A stretch of 64,000 bases of DNA from Oenanthe sinensis (taxonomy: Eukaryota > Streptophyta > Magnoliopsida > Apiales > Apiaceae), in assembly GCA_028671895.1 (NCBI GenBank), contig JAPMAC010000207.1, positions 3,162,001 to 3,226,000 of the forward strand, given 5' to 3'. The notes beneath the pieces were generated by a model. That model ran no database searches and was not told the origin of the DNA. It was given only the letters and a program-made list of their open reading frames with translations. The position numbers were made by a program, and so were the translations under genes. Positions 10,360 through 23,320 of the stretch are shown here, piece by piece (position 1 is the stretch's first letter; each line of letters begins with the position of its first letter).

Positions 10360-13300
10360 GTGCATAATATTAAGAATTTAGTTCCATTGACTCTTGATCT
10401 GCAAAGAGTCCAATTTCACACATGGGCAGAGCTATTTCAAGTCCCGGCTCATGCCCACAATGTCATGGACCATATTGACGATCCCAAGACATCTCCTCAT
10501 GATACCGAGGTGTCTGATGCCAAATGGAAACAACTAGATGTCATTGTTCTCTCTTAGATATATGGAACAATCTCTGAAGGTCTGTTACTCACCATCATTC
10601 AACCTGGATCTACTGCTCGTGATGCATGGCTTCGTGTAAAAAATCTCTTTCATGATAATAAGAGTGCTCGGGCTACAGATCTTGATAATCAATTCAATCA
10701 CACTACACTTGAGAGTCATCCTAATGTCACGACAGATTGTCAGCAACTTAATTGCAGATTAACTTAAAGATGTTGATGAAACCGTGAGTGACCAACGATT
10801 TTTTTGCAGTTAATCAATGGTTTAACTCAAACGGTTGATAGTGTTGGGAGCATAATTACTCACATGAAACACTCTTCCTATTTTTTTGACTGCTAGAAGC
10901 ATGCTTGTATGCGAGGAGACGCGCCGTAATCGCTCATCAGGGTCCTCCGTGTTTGTAGCATCTTCAGAAATACCCTCTGCTGCACTTACTACCCAACCTT
11001 CATCACAAGTCAATAATAATAATGGAGGACAAAATAGCACAGGGGGCGAAATAATAACAAGCGGCGCAACAACCAGAATAGCTGTGGTGGTCAACAACCA
11101 CCTCAAAGTGTTCCTCCAACTAAAGCATATTCTCCCCGACCACCTCCTGGTTGGGTCAGCCCTTATTAGTATCATTGGTCACCTCCTTCATGGGCCATTC
11201 CATCCTGTCCATACCCCACAGTTGCCCCTAGGCCCTATAACAACTCAGGCATATTAGGTCCAACACCTTGTGCACCTACACCTGATCTGCCTGCGCAAGC
11301 ATATTCGGTAGACACAACACCGACGAATATTCAACAGACTTTCTCCTCTATGATCTTCCAACATCTCGATGATTCTTGGTACATAGATATTGGTGCTTCA
11401 TCTCACATGGCCGCAAACCCCGGTAAGCTATAAACTTTATCTAATTCAAGCACTGCCTCTCATGTTTTATTTGGCAATGGTTCCCCCATTCTAGCCCAAG
11501 GTTCTGTCATAGCACAACTAACCCCAAACCTCACATTGTCTAACGTCCTTGTTACTCCTCAAACAATAAAAAAATCTTGTGTCAGTCCGTAAATTCACTA
11601 AAGATAAAAATGTTTCTGTCGAGTTTGACCCTTTTGGTTTTTCTGTGAATGATCTTCGAACGGGGGGCAAGTCATGAGATGTAATAATAGAGAGGATCTT
11701 TATCCAGTCACCAAGTCTAGCATATCCTCACCATTTTATCTTGATGTGTTTTATTCTCAACTATGGCATCATTGTCTTGGACATCAAGGAGCTCATGTGT
11801 TTATCTTTCTTCAAAAACATAATTTAATCTCATATAAAAAGGAGACTAGCACCAACCTTTGTTCTTCTTGTGAGATTGCTAAACATAAATGTGTGCCTTT
11901 TCATACATCTCATTCTATTACTTTTTCTGCTTTTGATATTATTCATAGTGATTTGTGGACCTCTCAGTGTTGAGTGGCCGATGCTGTTGTTATTATTTAG
12001 TTCTTATTGATGACTTTACACATTATGTTTGGATGTAAACGCTAAAATACAATTATGATGTGTACTCTAGAATTCTTTAATTTCACACTATGATTAAAAT
12101 CCAATTTGAAAAAGAAATAAAGGCCTTCCAATGTGACATGGGTCGAGAATTTGACAATACTCTCTTTCACAAATTTTGTGAAACTAATGGGATGCAATTC
12201 AGATTCTCTTTCCCAAACACTTCTTCCCAAAATGGAAAGGCCGAACGTATGATACGTACACTGAATGATATAAATTGTTCACTTCTCGCTCATGCCTCCA
12301 TCATATTGGGTCGAAGCTCTTCTTATGTCTACATACCTCTACAACATCCTCCCTACATCAACATTGGGTTTCAGTACTCCCACACATGTCCTTTATCATC
12401 GTATTCCCACATATGACCACCTACGAGTCTTTGGGTGTTTGTGTTTTCCAAACTTGAGTGCCACCATGAAACACAAACTTTCACCTAGATCTACACCTTG
12501 CATATTTCTTGGTTTTCCTCCTAATCATTATGGTTATGCTTGCTTTGATGTATCAATAAAAAAACTTATTATATCCTGTCATATAAGTTTTGATGAAATG
12601 GTTTTTCCCTTCTCAAACCTACAATCTTTCTCTCCATCCTCATATGACTTCCTTTTGGATGCACCATTACACCCTTTAATTCTAGAACGCTTAATAACCT
12701 CTCCCTCGTCTCAGCCTCTACATGTTGTCTCATAAACACCAATGGAAACATCTAGTGACCAGTCACAAAATCCCCCCTTCCACATAATCGATATAGTGCT
12801 GTATATACTCGCCGTACAATCCACTAGTAGCCCACCACCTCCTCCTCCCCTTTCACCACCACTTATTCGTCACTCAATGACCACTCACTCTCAACATGGC
12901 ATTCATAAAACTAAGGTACCACTTAACCTTGCAGCCTACACTCCCCATATCTCCCCTACTTCTCAAATCTTATATTAGTGCTCTACAGGATCCACACTGG
13001 AAAGAGGCTATGAATGAAGAGTATGGGGCCTTGATTAAATATGGTAAATGTGATCACGTTCCATGGCCCCAGGATGCTAATTTTGTTCGTTGTATGTCAT
13101 TATTCAAGAACAAATATAATTCAGATGATTCTTTACAGCGATATAAAGCTCGTTTGGTGGCCAATGATCGAAATCAACAAGTACGGGTGGATTTTGATGA
13201 GACATTTAGTCATGTGGTAAAACTTGCCACCATTCGAACAGTGCTTAGTTTGGCTCTTTCTTATTCTTGGCCCGTTCACCAGCTTGATGTCCAAAAATGC

Positions 13301-14453
13301 ATTCCTTCACGGGCATTTGAAGGAGAGAGTGTATATGCATCAACCCCTTAGTTTTGTCAACTCATCCATCTCACACTATGTTTGTCGCTTATACAAATCA
13401 ATTTACGTCCTAAGGCAGTCTCCAAGAACTTGGCATCATAGGTTCATGAGATTTATTATCTAGATGGGTTTCACCTGCAGTAAGAATGATTCTTCTCTAT
13501 TTATATATAAGTACGAGGGTGATATTGTATATCTTCTTGTTTATGTGGATGATATTGTACTTACAGCATCTACTACTACTTTCCTTCATCATATTATTTC
13601 TGCTCTAAGTAATGAGTTTAGTATGATGGATCTTGGGCCTTTGAGTTAATTCTTAGGTAATTCTGTTCATCGTTCTTCTGGTGCCATGTTTCTCACCCAA
13701 CAAAAATATGTTGAGGAAATTATTGCCCGAGCAAATATGAGCTCCTACAAGCCTGTTCTTACCCCTTTTGACATAAAGGCTAAATTAAGTGCATCTGATG
13801 GGTCTGGGTCTAAAGTGTTGGATCCATATTTATATCGTAGCTTGACAGGGGCACTCCAATATTTAACTTCACTAGTCCGGATATAACTTATATTGTACAT
13901 CAAATTTGTTTGTTTATGCATGATCCATAGTCTCATCTCACGGCTATCAAACACATTTTGCGGTATGTTAATGGGACACTTGATTATGGTTTACATCTTC
14001 ATGCATCCCCCGTTACTAGTTTGATTGCATATTTTGATGCCGATTGGGGTAGGTGTCCAGATACACATCGCTCCACGTCTGGGTACTGCTTGTTTTTAGG
14101 AGATAATATGCTTTCCTGGTCTACTAAGCGTCAACCCACCTTTTCATGCTCTAGTGCCGAAGCTGAGTGTTGTGGGGTTGCCAATGCAGTTGCTGAAACT
14201 TCGTGGTTTTGAAATCTGCTGCTTGAACTTCATTGTCCACTCCGTAAAGCTACTATTGTTTCATGTGACAATATCAGTGTTGTGTATCTTTCTTTCAATC
14301 CTGTCCAACATCAACGTACTAAACACATTGAAATGGATATCCATTTTGTTCATGAAAAGGTCGTTCTCGGTCACGTACGGGTTCTTCATGTTCCCTCAAG
14401 CTCTCAATATGTTGATATTTTTACCAAGGGCCTGCCTTCCGTCTTATTTCTAG
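10360..14453 (+). pseudogene. Element C gag-pol polyprotein, multiply broken
   Basis: Pieces in several frames give, in order: gag helices (10360-10770, for example DAWLRVKNLFHDN); protease (near 11380, DIGASSHMA in place of DSGAS); GAG-pre-integrase with WHHCLGH and the CSSCEIAKHK zinc motif (11674-11973); integrase (12090-12416, CDMGREFDNTLF and SQNGKAERM); reverse transcriptase (12990-13650, VYVDDIVLTAS intact around 13535-13570); and RNase H (13958-14453, SAEAECCGVANAVAETSW). Stops and shifts occur in nearly every domain, so no polyprotein can be made. Small frame fragments in this interval are all parts of this one gene. Confidence 0.85.
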
Positions 14454-14493
14454 AGTTTCGCTCTAATCTCAACGTTCATCCTTCTTCCGTTTT

Positions 14494-14658
14494 AATTGCG
14501 GGGGTGTATTAATAGATACATAAATAGAGAAATATATTTATTAATGACAGTTCCTTATTTGTAAATGATAGTTGTTAGGCTTTCTATAATTGTAAACGCT
14601 AACACATAATATATGGTGAATGAGATACAAACCCTAATCAGGGACTTTATTCCATTAG
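14494..14658 (+). mobile_element. Polypurine tract and 3' LTR of element C
   Basis: The G-rich tract AATTGCGGGGG (14494-14504) precedes the LTR start TGTATTAATAG at 14505. The LTR ends near 14658 and is followed by the TAATT duplicate. The terminal CA seen in the 5' LTR has been lost or altered here. Confidence 0.75.
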
Positions 14659-14745
14659 TAATTTGAAAAATGAAAACAACACTCTCCCCACTTCTATGAT
14701 CCAAAATCCCACTCTTGATTTGCCTAATCCTAGTCTTGATTCTTA
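14659..14745 (+). repeat. Repeat R, copy 1, downstream fragment
   Basis: TAATTTGAAAAATG and the following text match 30424-30510 of copy 2 up to about 14745, where similarity ends abruptly. Copy 1 is therefore truncated or joined to other sequence at this point. Confidence 0.75.
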
Positions 14746-16004
14746 ATATTTAATTGTGTTTGAGTTGTTATGAATCTTATATGAATGTTAGTATGCTTGC
14801 AATGCTGAGAGAAGGTGCCCAATTGCATGTAATATGTGTACACTATGTTGTTGATTGTGGTTAACCGGTTTCATGAGAGTATATTTTCTTTTTGTGACTA
14901 GAACTAGTTGAGTAATAATCCTATTAATGGATATTGTAGTCACTTATAAGTTTTGTGTTGGCAAAATTACATACTCAACATTTCTGTGTCAGCTCAGTAG
15001 ATTAATGGATATTGAAGGCCATATTGTCTATGCCCATGGTGTTAGGAATTTTAATTGAGAAATCTGCTACTTGGTAACTGGTAGATGATTTTAATTGTAT
15101 CTATATATCATGGTGGTTTGTGGCTTGTGTTTATCATAAAAAAATTTCTTTAGATTTTCAAGTGAACTCAATTGCATTATTTGAAGAAAAAAAGTTGAGT
15201 TATAATTTCTTTTTGTGACTGTTTGTGTACATGTCTGCTCTATATCTCCACCTGACTAATGCTATCTTGTAAAGTGATCTTGTTAACATATATATTGTCC
15301 TCATGATTGGCTTTTATTTTATGTTTAGCTCAAATTAGAAGTGTGCGTAAAAAAATTAGAAGTTTGATGAATGAAAGTTTATTAAATTGGTCATTGCATC
15401 ATATTTAAGACACATTTTCTTGCACACCAAAGTTACTTAGTTATGGACTACTTGAGATGTCATATGAGCATCTCTTGATCTGTTCTCAGGCCATCTAACC
15501 ACTTCTAGATTCATATTCATCTTATTTATATATGTATATTTTTAGCTTTACTTATGGAGTCAAGTGAAAATTGCTATTTGCATATGGTCTGCTTGATGAT
15601 AAATGACTTTGTGTTTGTACACCTTATTTGTGCTTATGTATTTCCTGTGTATGATTGAGTGGTGTAAGTGTAATACTTGAAAGCATACCAAATGTGGTAA
15701 CGGTGTTGCTAGATGAATATCCTTGCCTTACTAGAACTATTATCTTGATATAAGCAAATGTGAGCCTAGTTCTATTACCATTTGTATTTTATGTCTACAA
15801 CTTATAATTCTATGAAAATTCATCCTAGGATTGGTGGCAGGCCTATGACCCTTCATGACTGACAGTGCGATCTATTTACTGATCTTATATGTAATTGTCT
15901 GCTAAATTTTTTTTCAAGCATGCCATGAGTCATTTATTTAATTGCATGTTCATCTTTCACTAACTGCTTAGTATGACAAGTGAAAGAATACACATATTGT
16001 TAGT
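14746..16004. other. AT-rich non-coding stretch upstream of R copy 2
   Basis: No frame or RNA gene is recognisable. It runs without an obvious break into R copy 2 and may be more of the same repeat unit that element B hides in copy 1. Confidence 0.4.
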
Positions 16005-16434
16005 CTTTACAATAGGACATGAGATTTTTTTGCTTTAAAATTTACTTACCAATTTGGTGTTTATCCTATATAATTAATCTTGTTGTCATGCCTAGAACTG
16101 AAGTTTATGCCTAGTTGTGTATATATTACTAGCAGGAATGCAAACTAGTAATAATTCACTTTATCATTAAACTTCAAATATGCGTTACTAATATTTGTAA
16201 TAGATTAGTTTAAAAATCATATCTTGTTGCATGCCTAGTCTGCATAATCTTGTTCATATGGATACTCGATTAGTTTATTATCAAATCTGATATGATGCAT
16301 GCTTAGTTGTTACTTGCAAATTAAGTAGATATATGTGTATTGTATGTGATATGGAATGTTACTTGTCATTTTATGAGCATGGAGGGCAATTGTCCTTGAT
16401 AGTACACTTTTTCTGTAGTTACTACTGCACTATG
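16005..16434 (+). repeat. Repeat R, copy 2, upstream part
   Basis: It aligns with 8326-8757. It is cut exactly at the 5' LTR of element D; the continuation is at 29117. The last five bases (CTATG, 16430-16434) are repeated at 29117-29121. Confidence 0.85.
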
Positions 16435-17209
16435 TGTTAAGAATATATTCATTTGATGATGTACAAAATACTAGAACAGGGTCTAGCTTAGTTTATTTGT
16501 AATAAGTCTTTCTAGTCTCTGAAATGTATAATCAGAGTCTAGATAGTCAACATTAATGTTATTTGTACTTAGAAGAATTTCTATAGAAAGTGAAACCAGA
16601 GTTTGCATGAAGATCAGAGTCTGGAAGGTGATCGGAGTCTATAGACTATCAGAGTCTATGATCTATCAGAGTCTACATATGATCAGAGTCTGAAGATCAT
16701 CAGAGTCTGAAGGTTTCAGAGTCTATAAAGTTAAAGTTAAATTTGGAAGAAGATCACAGGAATGGAAAGTCTTCGAAGATCAAGATAAATATATTGCAGA
16801 TATGCTATGGGAAAGAAAGAGAATTCTAGAAGGAAACTGTCAACTAATAATTAGGAATTATGTTCCTATTGTAATTTATCTTTCTGTTATTAGTTGATAG
16901 GCAGCTCTCTATATAAACTCTATGTAACCTAATTGCAAAGGTGTGGAAGTCGAAGCATAATTGTCTGAGTGAAATTTTGTGAGAGCATAGAGATAGAGAG
17001 AGTTGCTGTGATAAACACAGAGAAGCTGCTAGGGTTTTTGTACACCCTAGGAGAGATTTGTATTTAATCATCAATAATACAAACAGTACTTATTCATATC
17101 TTTGTGTTTGATCTTTGTTATTAACTCATATCGAGTTGGTTTTAAATCAGACATAAAAGGAACACAAGTATTCAACCCCCCCCCTTCTACTTGTGCAACT
17201 GGGAAAATA
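16435..17209 (+). mobile_element. 5' LTR of element D (775 bp)
   Basis: It starts TGTTAAGAATA and ends GGGAAAATA (CA in the 3' LTR). TATA box CTCTATATAAACTC at about 16907-16920; transcripts should begin shortly downstream. A C-run follows TATTCAA at 17170-17184. At least seven TCAGAGTCT words cluster at 16530-16725. Confidence 0.95.
16912..16917 (+). promoter_or_regulatory. TATA box of the element D LTR
   Basis: TATAAA inside CTCTATATAAACTC. It is conserved in the 3' LTR near 28820. Confidence 0.7.
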
Positions 17210-17211
17210 AT

Positions 17212-17224
17212 TGGTATCAGAGCC
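17212..17224 (+). promoter_or_regulatory. Primer-binding site of element D
   Basis: TGGTATCAGAGCC, the classic complement to initiator tRNA-Met, begins two bases after the LTR. Confidence 0.95.
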
Positions 17225-17246
17225 TAACGTTTAAAATCGATCAAAG

Positions 17247-19547
17247 ATGTCTGGAAACAAAGATGGCAATTCTAAGATTCCTATGCTTAAGATAAACGAG
17301 TTCACCCACTGGAAGGTTAAGATGCTGCACCATCTGGAAGCAACAGACCCTGACTATCTTGACAGAATTAATGAAGGACCCTTTGTGCCCTTAAAAATTG
17401 TACCTCAAATCAACGAGGAAGGAAAAATAATTGAAGAACACCTGGTTGAGAAACCAAAGGCAGAATGGACAAAAGAGGACAAGGAAAATGTCCTTAAGGA
17501 GGCAAAAGTAAAAAACATTCTCTTTAACAGTTTGGATTCTGTTCTAACTAACTGTGTCATATCATGCAAGACTGCTAAGGAGACGTGGACCAAACTTGAA
17601 GTGCACTGTCAAGGGACTAAAGATGTCAAGAAGAATGCTAGGTCTTTACTAATTCAAGAGTATGAGTATTTTGAAGCAAAATCTAGAGAATCTATCACTG
17701 AGATGTATGATAGGTTTACAAAACTCTTGAATGAGATGGCTATGCTTGGTAAGGTTTATGATTCTGAAGATACAAACAACAAGTTTCTGAGAGCACTTCC
17801 TGAAGAGTGGGACAATAAGACTACAGCCATAAGGGAAGCTAGAGATTTGGATGAACTAACTCTAGAAGAATTGTATGGCAGACTCAAGACATATGATTTG
17901 GAGATGCAACAGAGGAAGAATAAGAAGTCTGTGAAGACAAAATATGTGGCACTCTTGATGGAGTCTAAGAAAGAACAACAAGAACAACCCACAGAAGCAA
18001 GAATCAAGGATTCAAGAAAGAAGGGTAAAGTTGTTGTGGAGTCAGAGTCTACTGACACAGACTCTGATTCTGATGAAGAGATTGACCTAAGTCAAATGAT
18101 GGCTATGTTTGCTAAAAATTTCAAAAGAATGAAATTTAACAAAAGAACTGGCAAATTTAGCAAGAGGCCATCATTCAAGAAGGAAGATGAGAAGGTTGAG
18201 AAGAGCAAGAGTACTATAATCAAACTTGACAAAGTAAAGGTCAAATGTTTCAACTGTGGAATATTGGGGCACTTTGCCAGTGAATGCAGAAAGTCAAAAA
18301 GTCAAGGAAAAGGAAAAGCACTTTTATGAACAGGAAAGGATTGGGCAGATTCAAGCTCAGAGGATGAAATTGATTATGAAAATCTAGCATTGATGGCATC
18401 CTCGTCAAGAAAATCACAATCTCCCAAAGAACCCTCATCTCCCAAAACTCAGGTATCAATCTTTACTCTTGAATCTTTAATTAATTTAGACTATGATGAT
18501 ATAAAAATTGTGCAAAGTGAGGTTAATAAAATAATGACAACATGTAGATCTCTCACTAGTGAAAGTGAAAGGTTGAGAGAGGAAAATTTAACCTTGACTA
18601 AAAGAAATGATCATTTAGAGTCTGAATTAATATTAATGGAACAATACAAAAAGGATTCTGAGAAACATAGTCATAACTACACTGAAATCTTGAAGGCCTA
18701 TGACTATGTTAAGAAAGAACTAGAAGAAGAGAGACTCAAGTTTAGAGTCTGGACAGACTCCGGTAAAAAAGTTCAAGAAATTCTCAATAATCAAAATGTA
18801 TGTCAAACTGCTGGTCTAGGCTATGACAAGAGTCAAGACAAAAGACCTATTGTTGAGAATGATAACAATGAAGAATCTAGCCAAGTTAATAAGACTAAAG
18901 ACAAAAGTACATTTGTTCCTGTTAAGTTTGTGACCCCTAAAGAAAAATCTGAAATCACAAACTCATCTGTCAATAGTCCCCCTGTTGTTGACCAAAAGAC
19001 AGATGAAACAGGAGTAAATAACTCTAAGAAAAATATTAATATAGGGTACTTGTCTAAGTCGAAGTTAAAAGAAAGGCTAGAGAACTTATCAGAGTCTACC
19101 AAAACTAGGAGAAATAGGAATGGTAAGGAAGGCATTAATAAGGCAAACAATTACCAAAAGAATCCTAATGCTCCTAGAAAGAAGTGTTATAGATGTGGCA
19201 ATCACAACCATTTAGCTATAGACTATAAAACAAAAATTGAGAAGAAATCAGAGTCTAGCCCTTCATAGACTCTGAAAAGTCACTACATACCACAGAAACC
19301 TTGTTATCACTGTGGTAGCATATTTCACTCTATTTATATGTGTAGGGACTATCATGATTTGTATTACAATTTTTATGAGCTAAAATCTTCTATTGATAAG
19401 AGTTGGTATGACACTGTTAAGACTCCATCAGAGTATAAGGTAACAAAAGAGACAAGTAAGCCAAAAGAGAAAAATATTAAGCCTGTTTCTCCTAAAGTTT
19501 GTAGAAAAGGATCCAAAACTGTTTGGGTCCTCAAAACATCTAACTAG
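17247..19547 (+). pseudogene. Element D gag (two in-frame stops)
   Basis: ATG at 17247 opens a frame interrupted by TGA at 18327-18329 and TAG at 19266-19268, but continuous in frame to the terminal TAG at 19545. The N-terminal part is a copia gag (UBN2-like) with the WTKEDKENVLKEAKVKNILFN region and the EMYDRFTKLLNEM helix. A CCHC zinc knuckle (CFNCGILGHFASEC) lies at 18247-18288. A coiled coil and Lys/Ser-rich part follow, then two further knuckle-like motifs (CYRCGNHNHLAID, with the last Cys missing, near 19186; CYHCGSIFHSIYMC near 19302). Gag coats the genomic RNA in virus-like particles. Multiple knuckles are a feature of this clade. Confidence 0.85.
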
Positions 19548-19558
19548 TTACTTTATGT

Positions 19559-22500
19559 ATGCAGGGAACCAGGGTAAAGAAAGTAACCCTAATCCTGGAC
19601 AGTGGATGCTCAGGACACATGACTGGAAAGAAATCCCTGCTTACAGACTTTGTGGAGATGGCTGGCCCAGAAGTATCCTTTGGAGATGGAAACAAAGGAC
19701 AAACACTGGGATATGGCAAAATTGTACTTGAAAATGTCATCATTGAACAAATAGCTCTAGTTGATGGCTTAAGGCACAATTTGATAAGCATAAGTCAACT
19801 TGGAGATAAAGGTTACCATACTGGCTTTGACAACAAAGAGTGTCTTTTGACTCATAAAGAAACAGGCATTTTGGTTTTCAAAGGACACAGACATGGTAAC
19901 ATTTATGAAGCAAGCTTGGAAGATTGTATACATAGTGAAGTCACATGTCTATACAGCAAGGCATCAACTGAAGAAAGTTGGAAATGGCACAAGAAACTGT
20001 CACACATCAACTTCAAAACACTCAACAAGTTAGTTAAACAGAATCTTGTAAGAGGATTACCACAATTTGATTTTGTGCAAGATGGACTTTGTGAAGCATG
20101 TCAACTTGGAAAGCAAAAGAAATCATGCTTCAAGAGCAAGACAATTAACACCATTTCTGAACCCTTTTATTTATTGTATCTTGATTTATTTGGTCCAGTA
20201 AATGTTATGTCAATTAATAAAAAGAAATATACTTTTGTTATTGTAGATGATTTTACAAGGTTCACATGGGTGTTCTTTCTACATTCAAAGGATGAAGCTC
20301 CACAACACATAATAGACCATATCACTTTTCTGGAAAGAAATTCAAAGAAAACAGTTAGAGTTCTAAGAAGTGACAATGGTACTGAATTCAAGAATTCAAT
20401 CATGGAGGACTACTGTGCATCAAAGGGAATTACTCAACAATTTTCTACACCAGTAACTCCTCAACAAAATGGAGTTGTGGAGAGAAAGAATAGAACACTC
20501 ATAGAAGCTGCCAAAACAATGTTAGCAGAGTCTAAGCTACCAGTATATTTTTGGGCTAAGGCAGTAAATACAACATGTTTCACTCAAAACTGTACGTTAA
20601 TAAATATGCATGGAAATACTCCCTATGAAATAATCAAGGACAAGAAGCCAAGTGTGAAACACTTTCACATATTTGGATGCAAGTGTTATGTACTGAAAGT
20701 ACATCCTAAAAATCTAAGCAAATTTGAAGCCAAGGCAGATGAATCAATTTTTCTTGGATATGCATCAAACACAAAAGCATTCAGAGTGGTTAATCTCAGA
20801 ACCAAAATTGTTATGGAATCTATTCATGTTACATTTGATGATAAAAAGTTTACAGGATTGCAGGATGAGTCAGAGTCTACTACACTGGAATTTGAAAATT
20901 TAAAAAATTCTGAGATAAATGAAGAAGAAGAGGATGAAGACTCTCAAATAAATCTTGAACCAACACAGGAACCTGCACACTCTGAGGGGGAGCCAGAAAA
21001 TTCAACTCCAAATAATTCAGAGTCTAATAGGTCAGGGTCTACCCAGACAGAGTCTATCCAGACTGAGTCTAGACAGACAGAGTCTAACTCATCAGGGTCT
21101 GGATCAAGCAACTCTGAACCCTTGTCAGAGTCAAGCAATTTAGGGGGAGCCTCTTCATTTGAATTTCACTCAAATACAGAAGATGCAAATGACTTAGGGG
21201 AGCTTCAAGTTCAAGAACCAATCTTCCACCACCCAGAAAATGGATAAGGGTTCACACTCTTGACTTAATAATTGGTGACCCTGAGAGTGGTGTACAAACA
21301 AGAACAGCCACTCAAAATGAATGTCTCTATAGCTGTTTTCTCTCAAAGAATGAACCCAAGAAAATTGAGGAAGTCTTGCAAGACCCTGATTGGATTATTG
21401 CAATGCAAGAAGAATTAAATGAATTTGAGAGAAATAAAGTGTGGAAACTTGTACCAAGACCTAGAGATAGATCAGTTGTTGGTGCAAAATGGGTGTACAG
21501 AAACAAACTTGATGAGAATGGAACTGTAGTAAGAAACAAAGAAAGGCTAGTTGCAAAAGGATACTTACAGGAGGAAAGAATTGACTATGATGAAACTTTT
21601 GCACCAGTAGCAAGATTGGAAGCTATCAGAATGTTTCTTGCCTTTGCAGCTCATTCAAAGTCAAGGTGTATCAGATAGATGTAAAAAGTGCCTTCTTAAA
21701 TGGAGAATTGGAAGAAGAAGTCTATGTGGAACAACCACCAGGATTTGTTGATCCAAAGTTTCCTGATCATGTTTACAAGTTAGACAAGGCACTATCTGGA
21801 TTGAAGCAAGCACCTAGAGCATGGTATGAAACTCTTTCAAAATTTCTACTTGAAAATGGATTCATAAGAGGTACCATTGACAAAACTCTCTTTATTAGAA
21901 AATATAAAGGTGATATTTTTCTTGTCCAAATTTAGGTTGATGATATTATATTTGGATCTACTAATGACAAACTCTGTGAAAAATTTAGTCAACTAATGCA
22001 GTCAAATTATGAAATGAGCATGATGAGAGAGTTAAACTTCTTTTTGGGACTTCAAGTCAAACAGAATGATGATGGAATTTTCATCAATCAAAAAAAGTAT
22101 GTGAAAGAACTATTAAAGAAGTTTGATATGCAAGACTCTGTAACTGCTAAAACTCCCATGACTACAGCCACTAAGCTAGACATAGACCCAAAGGGTAAGA
22201 AAGTTGACAACACCAGCTACAGAGGTATGATTGGCTCATTATTATATCTAACTGCTAGTAGACCAGATATAATGTTTGCAACTTGTCTGTGTGCTAGATT
22301 TTAAGCTGACCTTAGAGAATCACATTTAATAGCCGTGAAAAGAATTTTTAGATATCTCAAGGGGGCACAAACACTTGGACTTTGGTATCCTAGAGAGTCA
22401 GATTTTTCACTAATTGGCTATTCAGATTCGAACTATGCAGGATGCAAAGTAGACAGGAAAAGCACAACATGACAATGCCAGTTTCTTGGCAACAGATTAA

Positions 22501-22874
22501 TTTCTTGGTTTAGCAAGAAATAACAAACTGTATCCACTTCAACAGTTGAGGCTGAATACATTGCAGCTGGAAGTTGTTGTGCTCAAATTCTGTGGATGAG
22601 AAATCAATTACTTGATTATGGACTAACATTCTCAAATATTCCTATGTATTGTGATAATACTAGTGCTATTCAAATTGCAGAGAATCCAGTCCAACACTCC
22701 AGAACAAAGCACATTGATGTCAGGTATCACTTTATTAGAGAACATGTTGAAAATGGTACTGTAACACTTCACTATATTCCAACTGACAGACAGATTGCAG
22801 ACATTTTGACAAAACCACTTGATGAGTCTACCTTTCTTAGACTGGTAGGTGAATTAGGTATGTTAAATATGTAA
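19559..22874 (+). pseudogene. Element D pol: protease, integrase, reverse transcriptase, RNase H (broken)
   Basis: Pol lies in a different frame from gag. Protease DSGCSGHMTG is near 19595. GAG-pre-integrase WHKKLSHINF..CEACQLGK is at about 19983-20115. The integrase core (LDLFGPV, RSDNGTEF, NGVVERKN) spans about 20175-20490. A Ser/Thr/Glu-rich tail (20860-21230) is rich in the TCAGAGTCT word. Frameshifts near 21235 and 21660 split the reverse transcriptase. The active-site Tyr codon of YVDD is a stop (TAG 21933-21935), leaving VDD. Further stops are TAA 22302, TGA 22470 and TAA 22521 before the RNase H part, which retains HSRTKHIDVRYHFIREHV and the C-terminal LTKPLDE. Domain order INT before RT marks Ty1/copia. 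Confidence 0.9.
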
Positions 22875-23320
22875 GTGATCAAGAAGCAAGGTATGTACTT
22901 TAATTATAGTCCCTGTCTTCACACACTGTGATTAATTATTATTGCAAAATTTTGTTTGGTACTTTACCTTGACAGAGTCTAGCGTTTAGACTCTGATGAG
23001 CCTGTAAACTCTGACGAGTCTGTAAACTCTGAGAAAAATATCACCTAGACTCTGAATCGGTTAAAATTCGCGCCTGCAGACTCTGATTACGTTTAAACTG
23101 TTCAAATGACTTGAAATATGCGGTAACAGTTATCTTTTGACTGGAGACATGCTGTAGACTCATGTGTATTGTATGCAACCTGAACAAAATAGAATTTTTC
23201 ATACAATTTACTCACTTGTTTCTTGCAATTATTTTCTACGGCAAAAATATTCACAGAGCTTTTTACGAACCCTAGCTAAATTCTTCAAGCTTTTCCATCA
23301 CTTTCAACCTAACAACTTCA
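22875..23320 (+). promoter_or_regulatory. Leader between pol and the extra frame of element D
   Basis: A non-coding 0.45-kb spacer. The first half holds a cluster of AGACTCTGA/CAGAGTCT words (22974-23090). The second half looks like a plant gene leader: AACCCTAGCTAAA near 23271 followed by a pyrimidine/A-rich stretch up to CAACTTCAATGGCTGCC, a good plant start context. It may support separate expression of the extra frame, by a spliced or subgenomic RNA. That is inference. Confidence 0.4.

Larger units (their letters stand above)
10070..14658 (+). mobile_element. Element C: Ty1/copia, Ale/Retrofit-type retrotransposon, decayed
   Basis: A 4.6-kb element with short LTRs (157 and 154 bp) starting TGTATTAATAG. 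It has a PBS after the left LTR, a polypurine tract before the right one, and the copia order gag, protease, integrase, reverse transcriptase, RNase H. Short LTRs and RNase H motifs such as SWSTKRQPTFSCSSAEAE point to the Ale/Retrofit lineage. LTR differences and many broken frames show it is old. Confidence 0.85.

Noticed and set aside
16614..16725. CRISPR-like array from regularly repeated CAGAGTCT words
   Set aside because: Words are 8-11 bp, spacing is irregular, the DNA is a plant retrotransposon LTR, and no cas genes exist.
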